Shown here: in pieces, positions 18,227 through 27,003 of the stretch
How the letters are laid out: every line of letters begins with the position of its first letter
Numbering within the stretch: position 1 is the stretch's first letter
Origin: Marinobacter sp. DY40_1A1
Lineage (GTDB): Bacteria; Pseudomonadota; Gammaproteobacteria; Pseudomonadales; Oleiphilaceae
Length of the DNA: 64,000 bases
NCBI RefSeq assembly: GCF_016597815.1
Contig: NZ_VCHA01000001.1
Location: 186,001 to 250,000, forward strand
Reading direction: 5' to 3'
Made by a program: the position numbers and the translations under genes
Notes under the pieces: model-generated
Told to the model about the DNA's origin: nothing
The model's database searches: none
Seen by the model: the letters and a program-made list of their open reading frames with translations, nothing else

Positions 18227-18267
18227 TATTAGTTCATGCGCTTGAACCGACTATTCAAGGAGCTTTC

Positions 18268-19017
18268 ATGAGTTTTAAGAAAACCGTTGCCATCATCGCC
18301 ATCACAGCTGCACCACTGGCCTACGGCCAGGATGCCAAAAACTGGGAAGGCGAGGCAGAGCTCGGTGTACTTATGACTTCTGGTAATACTGAAGAAACCA
18401 ATATTAACGGGCGCCTGGGGCTCGTGCATGAGGTAGTAGACTGGCGCAATATTGCTGATTTCAGTTCCAACTACTCTGAATCTCAAAATGACACCACCGG
18501 CGCCGATCAAACCACAGCCGAGAAGTATAAAGCGGCTCTGGAAACCAACTATAAGTTTGATGAAAGCCAGTATTGGTTTCTGCGCGGCACATACGAGAAA
18601 GACCGCTTTTCAGGGTATGATTTTGAATCCACCGCTACCACCGGTTATGGAAACCGTATTTGGCAGCGGGGCGAACGCTCGTTCCTTGATCTCTCAGCGG
18701 GTGCTGGTTACCGCTACAACAAGCTGGAAGTCGTGAATTCTGACGGTGAAGATGTTGAAAAAGAAGCGATTGCGCGGCTTGCGGCCCAATTCAACTACGC
18801 CCTTTCAGAAAATGCGTTGTTTCATCAGAAGCTGAGTACGGAAATCGGATTAGATGAGAACAACGTGATCAGTCAGTCAGAGACCGCCATCAAGGCTAAC
18901 CTGGTGGGTAACCTGTCGATGAAGGCAGCCTATCGGTGGAAGCATGTTTCTCACCCCCCAGCGGGTGCAGAGTCCACGGATACCGAAACTGCGATCACCT
19001 TGCTCTACGGTTTCTGA
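18268..19017 (+). CDS. DUF481 outer-membrane protein (YdiY type)
   Basis: This 249-residue protein has a cleavable signal peptide (cleaved near A-Y-G-Q) and then alternating beta strands as in DUF481. Markers are the first strand W-E-G-E-A-E-L-G-V-L-M-T-S-G-N-T-E, repeated aromatic-ended strands, and a final L-L-Y-G-F ending in phenylalanine, as expected for an outer-membrane barrel. The family is sometimes described as salt-induced. The function is not known. AAGGAG precedes the start. Confidence 0.9.
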   Translation: MSFKKTVAIIAITAAPLAYGQDAKNWEGEAELGVLMTSGNTEETNINGRLGLVHEVVDWRNIADFSSNYSESQNDTTGADQTTAEKYKAALETNYKFDESQYWFLRGTYEKDRFSGYDFESTATTGYGNRIWQRGERSFLDLSAGAGYRYNKLEVVNSDGEDVEKEAIARLAAQFNYALSENALFHQKLSTEIGLDENNVISQSETAIKANLVGNLSMKAAYRWKHVSHPPAGAESTDTETAITLLYGF

Positions 19018-19034
19018 GGCTGGCCCCGCCTGTG

Positions 19035-19982
19035 CTACACCTTGTTTCTGAGCCCCAGCTCATCCGGGTAGGGGCTCAGGTACTGCTGCAGTAACAGGTA
19101 ATCGGCCGGTTCCCTGCGCTGCGCCATTCTCAGCAGTGTCATGGGGACAATGAGCGGCACTTCGCCGCGACCGTAGGCTTCAATTTGCTCGATCAGAACC
19201 TTGCGATCCTCGCCCTCCATTGCATCCCTCAGATACCCCATCAGGTGCTGCATCACGTTTATATGTGAGCCGCGACTTACTTTTCGGGTCATGGCTTCCA
19301 TAAAGCCCTGGATATAGCGGTTGGCAATAGTTTCCAAAGCATCTGATTTAAGGTCGCTCAACATGGGACCGAGTTGCCGGTAGATCTTTTCCGAGTGCGC
19401 AAGTAGCTGGAACTTGTGGCGGGTATGGAACTCGATCAGCGCTTTTGCGGTGAGGTTTTCGCCGGCAACATTTTGCATCCAGTCGTCATAGGCAAATACC
19501 CGCTCAATGAAGTTTTCCCGCAGCGCGTCATCATTCAGCCGGCCTTCTTCTTCAACTGGCATCAGCGGGTATGCGCGCATCAGTGCTTCGGCGAACATTC
19601 CTTGCCCATCACGTCGCACTACCTGGCCTTCCGGGTTGTGAACTTTGATGCGCGCCATGCCGCAGCTAGGGGATTTGGCCATCAGAATGTAACCGCGCAA
19701 ATTGGCCAGTTCTGGCATGATCCCGCTGGTGAAGTCCTGCATGGCACCGGTGTGGTCAGCAGTGCCTTTGGTTTCTGTCAGGCGCATGCCTTCCGGGTAT
19801 TCGCGCAGATGAATGGCGGGGCGGGGGACACCCAGGCCAGCCTCCAGTTCAGGACAAATTGGACGGAAATCAAAATGCCGTGACAGCACCTCAGTGCAAT
19901 AGCGGGAATGCTTGTGGCCACCATCATGACGGACTTCTTTGCCTAACAGGCACGTGCTGATACCTACAGGGATGCCGCTCAT
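19035..19982 (-). CDS. DUF523 + DUF1722 protein (YbgA type)
   Basis: This 315-residue protein has two domains. DUF523 (about 5-155) has G-I-S-x-C-L-L-G-x-x-V-R-H-D-G-G, P-E-L-E-A-G-L-G-V-P-R and A-K-S-P-S-C-G, with cysteines that could bind metal. DUF1722 (about 190-310) is helical, with F-H-T-R-H-K-F-Q-L-L-A-H-S. The pairing is seen in YbgA-like proteins often linked to photolyase genes, but none is present here. Recent family knowledge suggests a role in sulfur or thiouracil handling, which I cannot confirm. Its start overlaps the end of the glycosyltransferase gene by four bases. Confidence 0.9.
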   Translation of the reverse strand: MSGIPVGISTCLLGKEVRHDGGHKHSRYCTEVLSRHFDFRPICPELEAGLGVPRPAIHLREYPEGMRLTETKGTADHTGAMQDFTSGIMPELANLRGYILMAKSPSCGMARIKVHNPEGQVVRRDGQGMFAEALMRAYPLMPVEEEGRLNDDALRENFIERVFAYDDWMQNVAGENLTAKALIEFHTRHKFQLLAHSEKIYRQLGPMLSDLKSDALETIANRYIQGFMEAMTRKVSRGSHINVMQHLMGYLRDAMEGEDRKVLIEQIEAYGRGEVPLIVPMTLLRMAQRREPADYLLLQQYLSPYPDELGLRNKV

Positions 19983-22213
19983 GCATTTCTCCGTTTTAGT
20001 TGACGCTTCTCGCTGACTGCCAAAGTGGTAGCGTAGATCTCGCGAACATTCGAGGCAAATTGTTCAACGGAAAAGTCTTTCGAAAATGCCAGAGCTTGCT
20101 CTGAAAGAGTGTTTCTCAATTCCTCATCCTCCAGCAATTGTTTTACCTGAGCACACCATAGATCTTGCCTTTCGGGAGTTTTGAAGCCATTTATACCGTG
20201 TCGCACAACGTCGTCGATACCACTGGAACGCACCGCAACCACAGGCAAACCAGCAGCCATAGCCTCCAGAATGACCATGCCCTGAGTTTCAGATTTGGAG
20301 GCAAACAAAAAGGCGTCACCCAAACGATACCACGTTGCCATTTTCTCCGGCGGCACGGCACCAACCAAAGTGATCTGATCTTCCAGTCCCAGTTCTTGAA
20401 TTTTGTTTTGCAGGCGCTCTTTTTGGTGGCCTTCGCCGATCATCAGAAAGTGAAAGGGTTTGGTCGACTCCTGATGTAGCCTGCCGATGGATTCGATCAT
20501 GAAATCGATGTTTTTCTCGTTCGATAATCGCGACACGCTGATGAAAACCGTTTCGTTTTTAAGGTTCAGAGCCTGTCGGAGTTCTGTGATCTCCTCATCC
20601 GCTACCGCTTGAAACCGGGTGTACTCAATGCCCGTAGGCTGCACAAAGGTGGGTGTTTTCACCCCAATCATCCGCAGATACTCCTCAGTGGAATAGGTGG
20701 GTACGATAACGCCATCGCATTTATTGGCGAAGCGTTTGATAAGAGCGTGAGATATCAGGTTGCGGAAAATAAGCCCCGGCAAGGGTACGAAGTGGGCGTA
20801 GTGCTCAAGCCGGGTGTGGTAGGTATAAATGGCTGGCACCTTAAGACGGCGCGCCATGAATAACCCGAGCGAGCCCAGCCAGAAAGGGTGGTGCAGGTGG
20901 ATTATATCTGGATGAAAGGCGCGCACACGTTTGCGGATACGACCAAGAAATATGTTTGCCAGGCGGAACTCCCGCTTCTCCCCCATGGCAAGCAATGAAG
21001 GTACCCGCAGCGTATGTTCTTCTACAGCGGGTTGATCTTTGTAACGCGGTGCGACTACCAGAAGCTTGTCGCCAAGCTGCTCCAGCCCCTTTTTTAGTCG
21101 TGCAATGGAAATAGGCACACCGCCGATGAAGGGTAGATAGTTATTGGTGAACATGGCCACCCTTAATGGTTTGTTCAGCCAGGGAGTGGGGTCCAGGTTG
21201 TAGTCGGGGTAGTAGTCCTTGCCAATGAAAATCATGGCGTAGAGTTTGATGGTGATGGCGGCAAACACTGCCACTATAAGAATGAAATTAAGGTAGCCGG
21301 CATAGAACAGTGAATACACAAAGAACCAGAGGCTTTCGAGCTGTTTGAGTATAGGGTGCTGGCCAACTTCCAGTTTCCGGAGCGTGTGGCTGACTTCGCC
21401 CGCAGGGCTGACGCTGACGTGCACGTAGTGATAAAAGCTGGTGTTGTTGTTCAGTATTAAGCCACCGGCTCCCCCTGTGGTGACGAACAGCGTGTTGCCC
21501 AACTGTTTTTCTGAATACAGCGAGAGGTTGGAGGAGAACACGAATTTAATGTTGTGTTTTTCAACCATCTTCAGGAGTGCATCCCTGAACTCCGGCGGCT
21601 GAAGATAATCTTCGGGCTGATCGAGCAAGACATCTTCTTCGGGCTTTAATAGCGGGTGACCAATAAACAGGATTCGTGCCTTTGAGGCGTCTTGGTTCAG
21701 GAGGTCTTCCAGCCAACGCACCTGCCATTCCCAGGGTGTCTTTCCAGTGCTGTCGAGAAAGATAAGCCGGCTGTTGCCCACCTGAATGCTATAGAAGTGC
21801 GGACCAAAGTGGTCATAAAAACGGAAGCTGCCAAAGTTGTTGAATTCATGGGCGCCGAATGTGAGGAGGTAGGGAATGTCGAGATGGCTGAGACTTCCAT
21901 AGAGCGCGCGATACTTGTCCTCGCCGCCGCCGCTTACTGCGTTGCCGGCAGAAACCAGAAAGTCCGTTCCCGAGGCGTTTAGCTCCGGAATAATGCGATC
22001 TTCGAAAACCCCGACAGAGTTGTTGATGTTTCCCAGCACAGCAAAACTGAAGGCTTGGTCGGTTGTGACTTTGCGCTGAATATGTTCCACCTGGGTAGTA
22101 TGCACGCCCGCAAAATCTTCCAGAAATACGTTCAGGTAGGTTTTGTAACCCAAGAGAAGAATGACGGTCAGCAGGCAGAGATAGAATAGTAACTTGAGTG
22201 GATTTCGAAACAT
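19979..22213 (-). CDS. Degenerate metallophosphoesterase fused to a GT4 glycosyltransferase
   Basis: This 744-residue membrane protein has a first membrane helix (about 10-28) and a metallophosphoesterase-fold domain (about 53-285). Membrane helices follow (about 295-330), then a GT4 glycosyltransferase (about 349-735) with the T-G-I-E loop and an E-x7-E motif (Glu642, Glu650). Most metal ligands of the phosphoesterase are altered: the DxH site is G-N-I-N (61-64), GD is G-N (90-91), GNHE is G-A-H-E (120-123), and GHxH is S-N-L-S; only G-H (185-186) remains. This suggests a dead or structural domain. The start overlaps the flippase gene stop (TAATG). A role in making a sugar-lipid is inferred. 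Confidence 0.86.
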   Translation of the reverse strand: MFRNPLKLLFYLCLLTVILLLGYKTYLNVFLEDFAGVHTTQVEHIQRKVTTDQAFSFAVLGNINNSVGVFEDRIIPELNASGTDFLVSAGNAVSGGGEDKYRALYGSLSHLDIPYLLTFGAHEFNNFGSFRFYDHFGPHFYSIQVGNSRLIFLDSTGKTPWEWQVRWLEDLLNQDASKARILFIGHPLLKPEEDVLLDQPEDYLQPPEFRDALLKMVEKHNIKFVFSSNLSLYSEKQLGNTLFVTTGGAGGLILNNNTSFYHYVHVSVSPAGEVSHTLRKLEVGQHPILKQLESLWFFVYSLFYAGYLNFILIVAVFAAITIKLYAMIFIGKDYYPDYNLDPTPWLNKPLRVAMFTNNYLPFIGGVPISIARLKKGLEQLGDKLLVVAPRYKDQPAVEEHTLRVPSLLAMGEKREFRLANIFLGRIRKRVRAFHPDIIHLHHPFWLGSLGLFMARRLKVPAIYTYHTRLEHYAHFVPLPGLIFRNLISHALIKRFANKCDGVIVPTYSTEEYLRMIGVKTPTFVQPTGIEYTRFQAVADEEITELRQALNLKNETVFISVSRLSNEKNIDFMIESIGRLHQESTKPFHFLMIGEGHQKERLQNKIQELGLEDQITLVGAVPPEKMATWYRLGDAFLFASKSETQGMVILEAMAAGLPVVAVRSSGIDDVVRHGINGFKTPERQDLWCAQVKQLLEDEELRNTLSEQALAFSKDFSVEQFASNVREIYATTLAVSEKRQLKRRNA

Positions 22214-23271
22214 TATCCGGATTTCCTGCGGCGTTTAATGAGTTCTTTTTGCAGCACGGCCAGGCCGATGAACATGCCGAGATAGATAGTCAGCAGGCGC
22301 CAACTCACAATAACCAGAATCAGATGGTTTCCTGAGAGAATGCCGCTGAAGAAACTTCCGAATACACCTTCTGAAACGCCCGATGCGCCCGGGGTTGGTG
22401 AGAAATACATTATAAATGTTGTCACAACCAGCAGCCCCAGCGACATCAGGTAGTCGACATCGTAACCCAGGCTATGAATCAGCAGAGCAGGGAAACTGAA
22501 CAGGCTCAGCAGGAATATGGCTGTAAATAGAACGGAAAGCATTACAAAGAGCGGCCTGCCCTGGAGGTAGTCACCAAAGCTGTGGGAAAAGCGCAGCATC
22601 TCTCGCTTAGCCTTGAACTGCCAGTGCATATGGCGGGTATCGGTTAAGAGTTTCCAGCGGTTAAGAGCCCTGAGTAGTCCGCTGAGCGGCCCGATAAGCC
22701 AGCGTGTTCGGAACAGCAAAATGACGAAAAAGCCCAGATATATAAGGATGAATATTGCTAATGCCAGACCCAGATCACCCGTGATGCTCTGGCCGTTAAA
22801 TGCATCCAGAGTCAGCAGAAAGACAGGCGTTAGGGAGAAAATGAAAAGCACTGCCAGCACGGTTCTGATGGTGGTTGCAGCCGTGGCTCTGCCTACCGGC
22901 ACCCCATGGCGATGCAGATACCATATCTGAGCGAAGCCACCACCGGTGGCCATAGGCGTGACGTTGGAAAAGAGCAAGTTGATAAAAACCAGACGGAAAA
23001 TAACGGGAAAGGATAAATCGTGGCCGAGCGCACGCAGCGTGAAATGCAAACGTAAGCCATCAGAAACGAAATATACCAGCATCAACCCAGTGAGTGCGGT
23101 CAGCGTTTGTGGTGCAATCAACCGGGTATCGAAACTGATGTTCTGCCCTGCGAACTGATCGTACACAGCGAAAAGCCCTGCCGCCGTGAGCGCGATGAAG
23201 AGCAGGCTGAACAGTGCGAGGCGTTTTGCAGAAGCTGGATGCTGATCGTTGGTATTAATGTGGTCGTTCAT
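22213..23271 (-). CDS. Flippase-like / lysylphosphatidylglycerol synthase TM-domain protein
   Basis: This 352-residue protein has about eight membrane helices and the UPF0104 pattern (F-x-x-V-T-P-M-A-T-G-G-G-F-A-Q and, near the end, P-T-P-G-A-S-G-V-S-E-G). It lacks the soluble aminoacyl-transferase half of MprF. Relatives (AglD, YbhN, GtrA-like) are thought to move lipids or lipid-linked sugars. Overlap with the fused glycosyltransferase gene suggests that the two act together on a glycolipid. A perfect 10-bp hairpin ends two bases before its ATG and there is no visible Shine-Dalgarno site. Confidence 0.86.
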   Translation of the reverse strand: MNDHINTNDQHPASAKRLALFSLLFIALTAAGLFAVYDQFAGQNISFDTRLIAPQTLTALTGLMLVYFVSDGLRLHFTLRALGHDLSFPVIFRLVFINLLFSNVTPMATGGGFAQIWYLHRHGVPVGRATAATTIRTVLAVLFIFSLTPVFLLTLDAFNGQSITGDLGLALAIFILIYLGFFVILLFRTRWLIGPLSGLLRALNRWKLLTDTRHMHWQFKAKREMLRFSHSFGDYLQGRPLFVMLSVLFTAIFLLSLFSFPALLIHSLGYDVDYLMSLGLLVVTTFIMYFSPTPGASGVSEGVFGSFFSGILSGNHLILVIVSWRLLTIYLGMFIGLAVLQKELIKRRRKSG

Positions 23272-23273
23272 GG

Positions 23274-23300
23274 ACTGCCCGTCAAAGATGGACGGGCAGT
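23274..23300 (-). other. Hairpin abutting the flippase start codon
   Basis: Ten-base perfect arms (ACTGCCCGTC / GACGGGCAGT) with a seven-base loop occupy the whole space before the ATG at 23271. It could end transcription of the gene at 23311, although it has no T run on that strand, or it could restrict translation of the flippase gene. Confidence 0.5.
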
Positions 23301-23310
23301 TTACAAGACT

Positions 23311-24333
23311 CTAGTGACCGTAAACCATCATGGTGGTATCTGTAATGGCGAAATCGGTGAAACTAACGCTGCCAATACTGGCCTGGCCCACTTTGAATAT
23401 GGGCATGTCGATATCAGCCCGGAATTCGACGTCGTGAATCGAAAGGCCGTCTTTTCCAGTAGCGGCGCTGGTGCCCCGGGAGATTTTTGCCGTTGCGCTC
23501 GCCATTCCGAAGTGGCCCAGCGTGTCGTTGCCGCGCCGGTTATGAATTTGCAGGCCTTCAATTCTCACGGCTGCAAAGTTAAACAGGAAGATTAAATCCG
23601 CTGCTTCCCAGTTCAGGCTGCCGTTGGTTACTTCAAAGTGGGTGTCCAGTTGTAATTCCGCTCCGGATACTTGGTTGCCATTGGCCAGAGTGCGGGTAGT
23701 AGCACTATCGTTTCGGATAACCAGATCTGTAGGGCCTACATAGCCTTGCAGTAATACATCAGAAAACAGAGTGGCAGAGCCCTCTGTGCCAGTGGTTGTG
23801 AGGCTTCCTACGGCGAGCTCAAAATCTATCGCTTGAAGGTAGTCGGTCAGGCTGGTTTCGGCGCCGTAGTTGGTTGCACCCAAGTGAATAACCAGATCGC
23901 CGCTATTGAATTGCTTGCCAAACTCGCCGTTTACGGAATATTTCGCCAAAGCATCTGCTACATCGGGATCGCTGGTACTAAGGAGCCCGGCATTTGCCCG
24001 GCGTGCTATCTCTGAGAAGCCGTGCTCAAGAACTTCACCTGTGCCAGCAATATCCACTGTTAGCTTCAGGTTATCCAGTGTGGTGTCGTTGTGCCCGGAA
24101 AGTCGCATGTTGTTCACACTCAGTGTGCCTTCATCCGTCCACGACAGGCGATCAATGTTGATTTTGGTTTCCAGCTCAATGGTAATGCCGGCCTGGCCTG
24201 ATACACCCGACAGTGTGCTGTCATCCAATGGCTGAAATTCGGCCATGGCAGTAGAGGGTAGGGAAAGTGCAAGCACCCAGAATGAAAGCGCTGTTGATCG
24301 CGTGGTGCGGCGACAGGTGTGCGGATGAATCAT
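23311..24333 (-). CDS. Exported beta-rich protein with SGQAGI motif (DUF6160-like)
   Basis: This 340-residue protein has an N-terminal signal peptide cleaved near S-T-A-M-A-E. The mature start has L-D-D-S-T-L-S-G-V-S-G-Q-A-G-I-T-I, a motif shared by DUF6160 and FilA-type surface proteins of Acinetobacter, Pseudomonas and Marinobacter. The remainder looks like beta strands with G-L-Q-I-H-N-R-R-G and regular F-x-A-D-I-D-M-P segments. The function is unknown; an envelope or pilus-related role is suggested only by family. A 7-bp hairpin (24373-24393) lies 40 bp upstream of its start. Confidence 0.65.
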   Translation of the reverse strand: MIHPHTCRRTTRSTALSFWVLALSLPSTAMAEFQPLDDSTLSGVSGQAGITIELETKINIDRLSWTDEGTLSVNNMRLSGHNDTTLDNLKLTVDIAGTGEVLEHGFSEIARRANAGLLSTSDPDVADALAKYSVNGEFGKQFNSGDLVIHLGATNYGAETSLTDYLQAIDFELAVGSLTTTGTEGSATLFSDVLLQGYVGPTDLVIRNDSATTRTLANGNQVSGAELQLDTHFEVTNGSLNWEAADLIFLFNFAAVRIEGLQIHNRRGNDTLGHFGMASATAKISRGTSAATGKDGLSIHDVEFRADIDMPIFKVGQASIGSVSFTDFAITDTTMMVYGH

Positions 24334-24526
24334 GACGGCCCCGGCTTCATGGTTTGATTTGTTGTTGTTAGCAGGGAGTCTTTCTCAGACTCCCGGGCCG
24401 CAGGGGACAGCATAACCAATGCAGCGGGAATAAAGTTTTGTTACATGTTGTTACGATAAGTGGGGGGCAGCGATATGTCTGTGCGTTTGGTCACAGTTGG
24501 TGGGTTAGCTTGGAGTATGGACAGCC

Positions 24527-24625
24527 CAGCAGACAGGCCTATTCAAAACACGCTGTGAATACCTCCCTGTACGCTCGGCTCCGCCATCCATGGCTCCGCA
24601 CGGTTTTGAATAGGCCTGCCTGCTG
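24527..24625. repeat. Palindromic intergenic repeat (99 bp)
   Basis: The 23-base arms at 24527-24549 and 24603-24625 pair with one mismatch around a 53-base loop. The loop contains its own small palindrome, CCATCCATGG, flanked by GGCTCCG and GGCTCCG-like words. The gap between the exported protein and the GntR gene (24334-24636) is otherwise without coding signal. It resembles REP- or MITE-like intergenic elements; I see no other copy in this window. Confidence 0.6.
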
Positions 24626-24636
24626 AACTGCCGCCT

Positions 24637-25299
24637 CTAACTGGAGCTCAGGGCCCTTTGAATCATTACTTTCTGGTGCTCCGCAAACTCCCGAATAAGA
24701 GTTTGAGCCTGCTCCACATCCCGCGCTAGAACAGCCTGCGGGAGGCGGGTGAAAAAGTGGCTTGTCTGGGTTAAACCGTGGCGATAACGTTCGGCACTCA
24801 AATAGTACGCGCGACTGACCGCTGGCTTGAAGTTTGAAAGAGCCTCAGTGAGATACGTGTTGCCTACTAAATCACAGCAAGCCTCCATCACCTCAAAGCT
24901 GGCTTCCACCACTGCCGTAATGTCTGCCGAGGGCGCTCGCATTTGCTCCACCGCTTGAGTAACCACGGCCAGTACTCGCTCCCGGTCACTTTCTTGCCAG
25001 CGTTCGCACAGCCGTGCCGCAAGCATCATTAGCAAATGCATGTAAACGTCGTATAGCTCAGACGCATGATTAGCATCAAGCTTCGAGGCAGATGCGCCTT
25101 TTCTGGGGGTGATTTCTACAAGGTGCCAGCGCTCAAGGGTATACAGAGCCTCTTTCACGGACGCGCGGCTGACTTTTAGCTCAGTAGCCAGTGTGGCCTC
25201 CTGGATGCGCTTACCAGGCTGGATCTGCCCGGTCATGATGCGCTCTGCCAGGTAGTTGGCAATCTGCTCCGCCAGAGTATTAGGCACCTTGAAATCCAT
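24637..25299 (-). CDS. GntR family regulator, FadR/FCD type
   Basis: This 220-residue protein has an N-terminal winged helix (about 8-70; I-Q-E-A-T-L-A-T-E-L-K-V-S-R-A-S-V-K-E-A-L) and an all-helical FCD ligand domain (about 80-215). FCD regulators often sense organic acids; LldR, for lactate, is an example. The gene is divergent from gloA and lies near the lutABC operon, so regulation of lactate or methylglyoxal metabolism is plausible but not shown by sequence. Confidence 0.9.
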   Translation of the reverse strand: MDFKVPNTLAEQIANYLAERIMTGQIQPGKRIQEATLATELKVSRASVKEALYTLERWHLVEITPRKGASASKLDANHASELYDVYMHLLMMLAARLCERWQESDRERVLAVVTQAVEQMRAPSADITAVVEASFEVMEACCDLVGNTYLTEALSNFKPAVSRAYYLSAERYRHGLTQTSHFFTRLPQAVLARDVEQAQTLIREFAEHQKVMIQRALSSS

Positions 25300-25497
25300 A
25301 CAGGTTCTCTTACCACAATCTGAAGGCTGGCAGTCCGGAAACAGACACGAAACCAGCGGGATAGGTTATGGGCGCAAGTTTAACATAGCTTGAACGCCGC
25401 TTTTCATCTGCGTTGCAGGATAACCACCCCTTGAAATTGTGCAGAAGAGGACACAGATATAGCCCTTGAATTTTCGATAGCTAAAAAGGGAAGCCCC

Positions 25498-26046
25498 ATG
25501 CCCAAGCACTTTGAACAAGCCCCCGGATTATATGAAGAGCCCGTTCCGGAAACGGAAGGCTACGTATTTAACCAAACCATGCTGCGCATCAAAGATCCAG
25601 AGCGCTCAATGGACTTCTATACCCGTGTGCTGGGAATGCGGTTGGTGCGTAAGCTCGATTTCCCGGAAATGAAGTTTACGCTCTATTTTCTTGCCTACCT
25701 TGATGACCGCCAAGCCAACTATGTGCCTGCAGACGATGGGCATCGAACCACTTACACGTTCGGGCGCGAGGCGATGCTGGAGTTGACCCACAATTGGGGA
25801 ACTGAAAACGACGCGGACTTTGCCTACCACAACGGCAACGATCAGCCGCAGGGTTTTGGCCACATTGGTATTGCAGTGCCAGACGTCTACGCGGCAGCCG
25901 AGCGCTTCGAGAAGTTGGGGGTTGATTTCGTCAAGAAGCCCGACGATGGCAAGATGAAAGGCCTGGCCTTTATCAAGGACCCCGATGGCTACTGGATTGA
26001 GATTCTGCAGCCCAACATGCTGGAGAAACAGCGCAAGAACAACTGA
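25498..26046 (+). CDS. gloA: Lactoylglutathione lyase (glyoxalase I)
   Basis: This 182-residue glyoxalase I converts the methylglyoxal-glutathione hemithioacetal into S-lactoylglutathione. It shows the N-terminal [18 protein letters not shown], the metal ligand segment [21 protein letters not shown] and the last ligand region D-P-D-G-Y-W-I-E-I. The length is that of the longer, zinc-type form. Its neighbour set (lutABC) uses lactate, the end product of the pathway. AAAAAGGGAAG precedes the start. Confidence 0.95.
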   Translation: MPKHFEQAPGLYEEPVPETEGYVFNQTMLRIKDPERSMDFYTRVLGMRLVRKLDFPEMKFTLYFLAYLDDRQANYVPADDGHRTTYTFGREAMLELTHNWGTENDADFAYHNGNDQPQGFGHIGIAVPDVYAAAERFEKLGVDFVKKPDDGKMKGLAFIKDPDGYWIEILQPNMLEKQRKNN

Positions 26047-27003
26047 TCAGGCTGAAGTGCCGGTGTCGTCGTTCGTGACGGCACCGGATTTCCCGCCATA
26101 GCGCGAAGCCACAATCACCGCGGCGGTGAGTATGAACGCGCCTGCAATGCCAACCGGCCCCAGAACCTCTTCCAGAAAGATCCACGCGAGCAAGGCGACA
26201 AACAAAGGTTCCAGCGTAACGATGATGCTGGAAAGTGTGGCCGGAGTTGTTTTCATGCCGGCAAAGAAGCTCACATAGCCGATGCAGGTGGGTACAATCC
26301 CGATAACCGCAACCATCAGCCAATGCCGCAGTTTCAGTTCTTCAAGCCCTTCAAAGCCACCGCTGAGCAGCACCAAGGGCAGCAGAATGAGCGCTGCTGT
26401 GAAAAAGCATATAAATGCCGTGGTGAAAACTGGCGTGCCAGTGGAGCTGTATCGGCTTGTAAGCGTGAAACCGGTGTACACAAGCGCTGCCAGAAGCGCC
26501 ATGAGAATACCCGCAAGACGCAGAGTACCGCTGGTATCCATGTCGCTGATCACCAGCATGAAGGTGCCGATCACTGCGGTGATCAACGCCATAATGGTGA
26601 TCAGGCTTGGTTTTTCTCCCAGTAAGGGCGCAGCTAATAATGCGACCAGTATCGGGGGCAGACACAGGGCTATCAGTGTGGCGATACCTGCGCCGGTGAG
26701 ATCCACGGCCAGTAGGTAGCTGCCCTGGTAAATGGCCTGGAAGAGCCCGAGTGCTGCCAGTGGCGCGAGGGACTTCAGACTTAATTGCCGCAGTGAACTG
26801 CCTGGAGCATTGGGGCCGATTTTATGAAGCTGTCGCTGCTCCCTGCGCATCAGCATCCAGAAAAACGGCAATGCCACAGCCAGCCTGAGAAAGGCCAGGG
26901 TGGTGGCTTGTAGGTCGGTCTCGGTGAACAGGAATTTGGCGACGATTCCCGTGGTCGCCCAGAGCAGGGCAGCCAGGGCGATTAACAGGGCACCTCGAAT
27001 CAT
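26047..27003 (-). CDS. EamA/DMT-family transporter
   Basis: This 318-residue membrane protein has ten predicted helices in two EamA repeats (first repeat W-A-T-T-G-I-V-A-K-F-L, second G-I-V-P-T-C-I-G-Y-V-S-F-F-A-G). The drug/metabolite superfamily exports small metabolites, amino acids or nucleotides. It overlaps the end of lutC by four bases and is therefore the last gene of the lut operon. A role in lactate or related acid movement is inferred. It is convergent with gloA, with the two coding regions abutting. Confidence 0.9.
   Translation of the reverse strand: MIRGALLIALAALLWATTGIVAKFLFTETDLQATTLAFLRLAVALPFFWMLMRREQRQLHKIGPNAPGSSLRQLSLKSLAPLAALGLFQAIYQGSYLLAVDLTGAGIATLIALCLPPILVALLAAPLLGEKPSLITIMALITAVIGTFMLVISDMDTSGTLRLAGILMALLAALVYTGFTLTSRYSSTGTPVFTTAFICFFTAALILLPLVLLSGGFEGLEELKLRHWLMVAVIGIVPTCIGYVSFFAGMKTTPATLSSIIVTLEPLFVALLAWIFLEEVLGPVGIAGAFILTAAVIVASRYGGKSGAVTNDDTGTSA

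Noticed and set aside
19048-19079. Hairpin between the DUF481 and DUF523 genes as a terminator
   Set aside because: The 9-bp arms have a 14-base loop and no T run on either strand, and the sequence is inside the coding end of the DUF523/DUF1722 gene.
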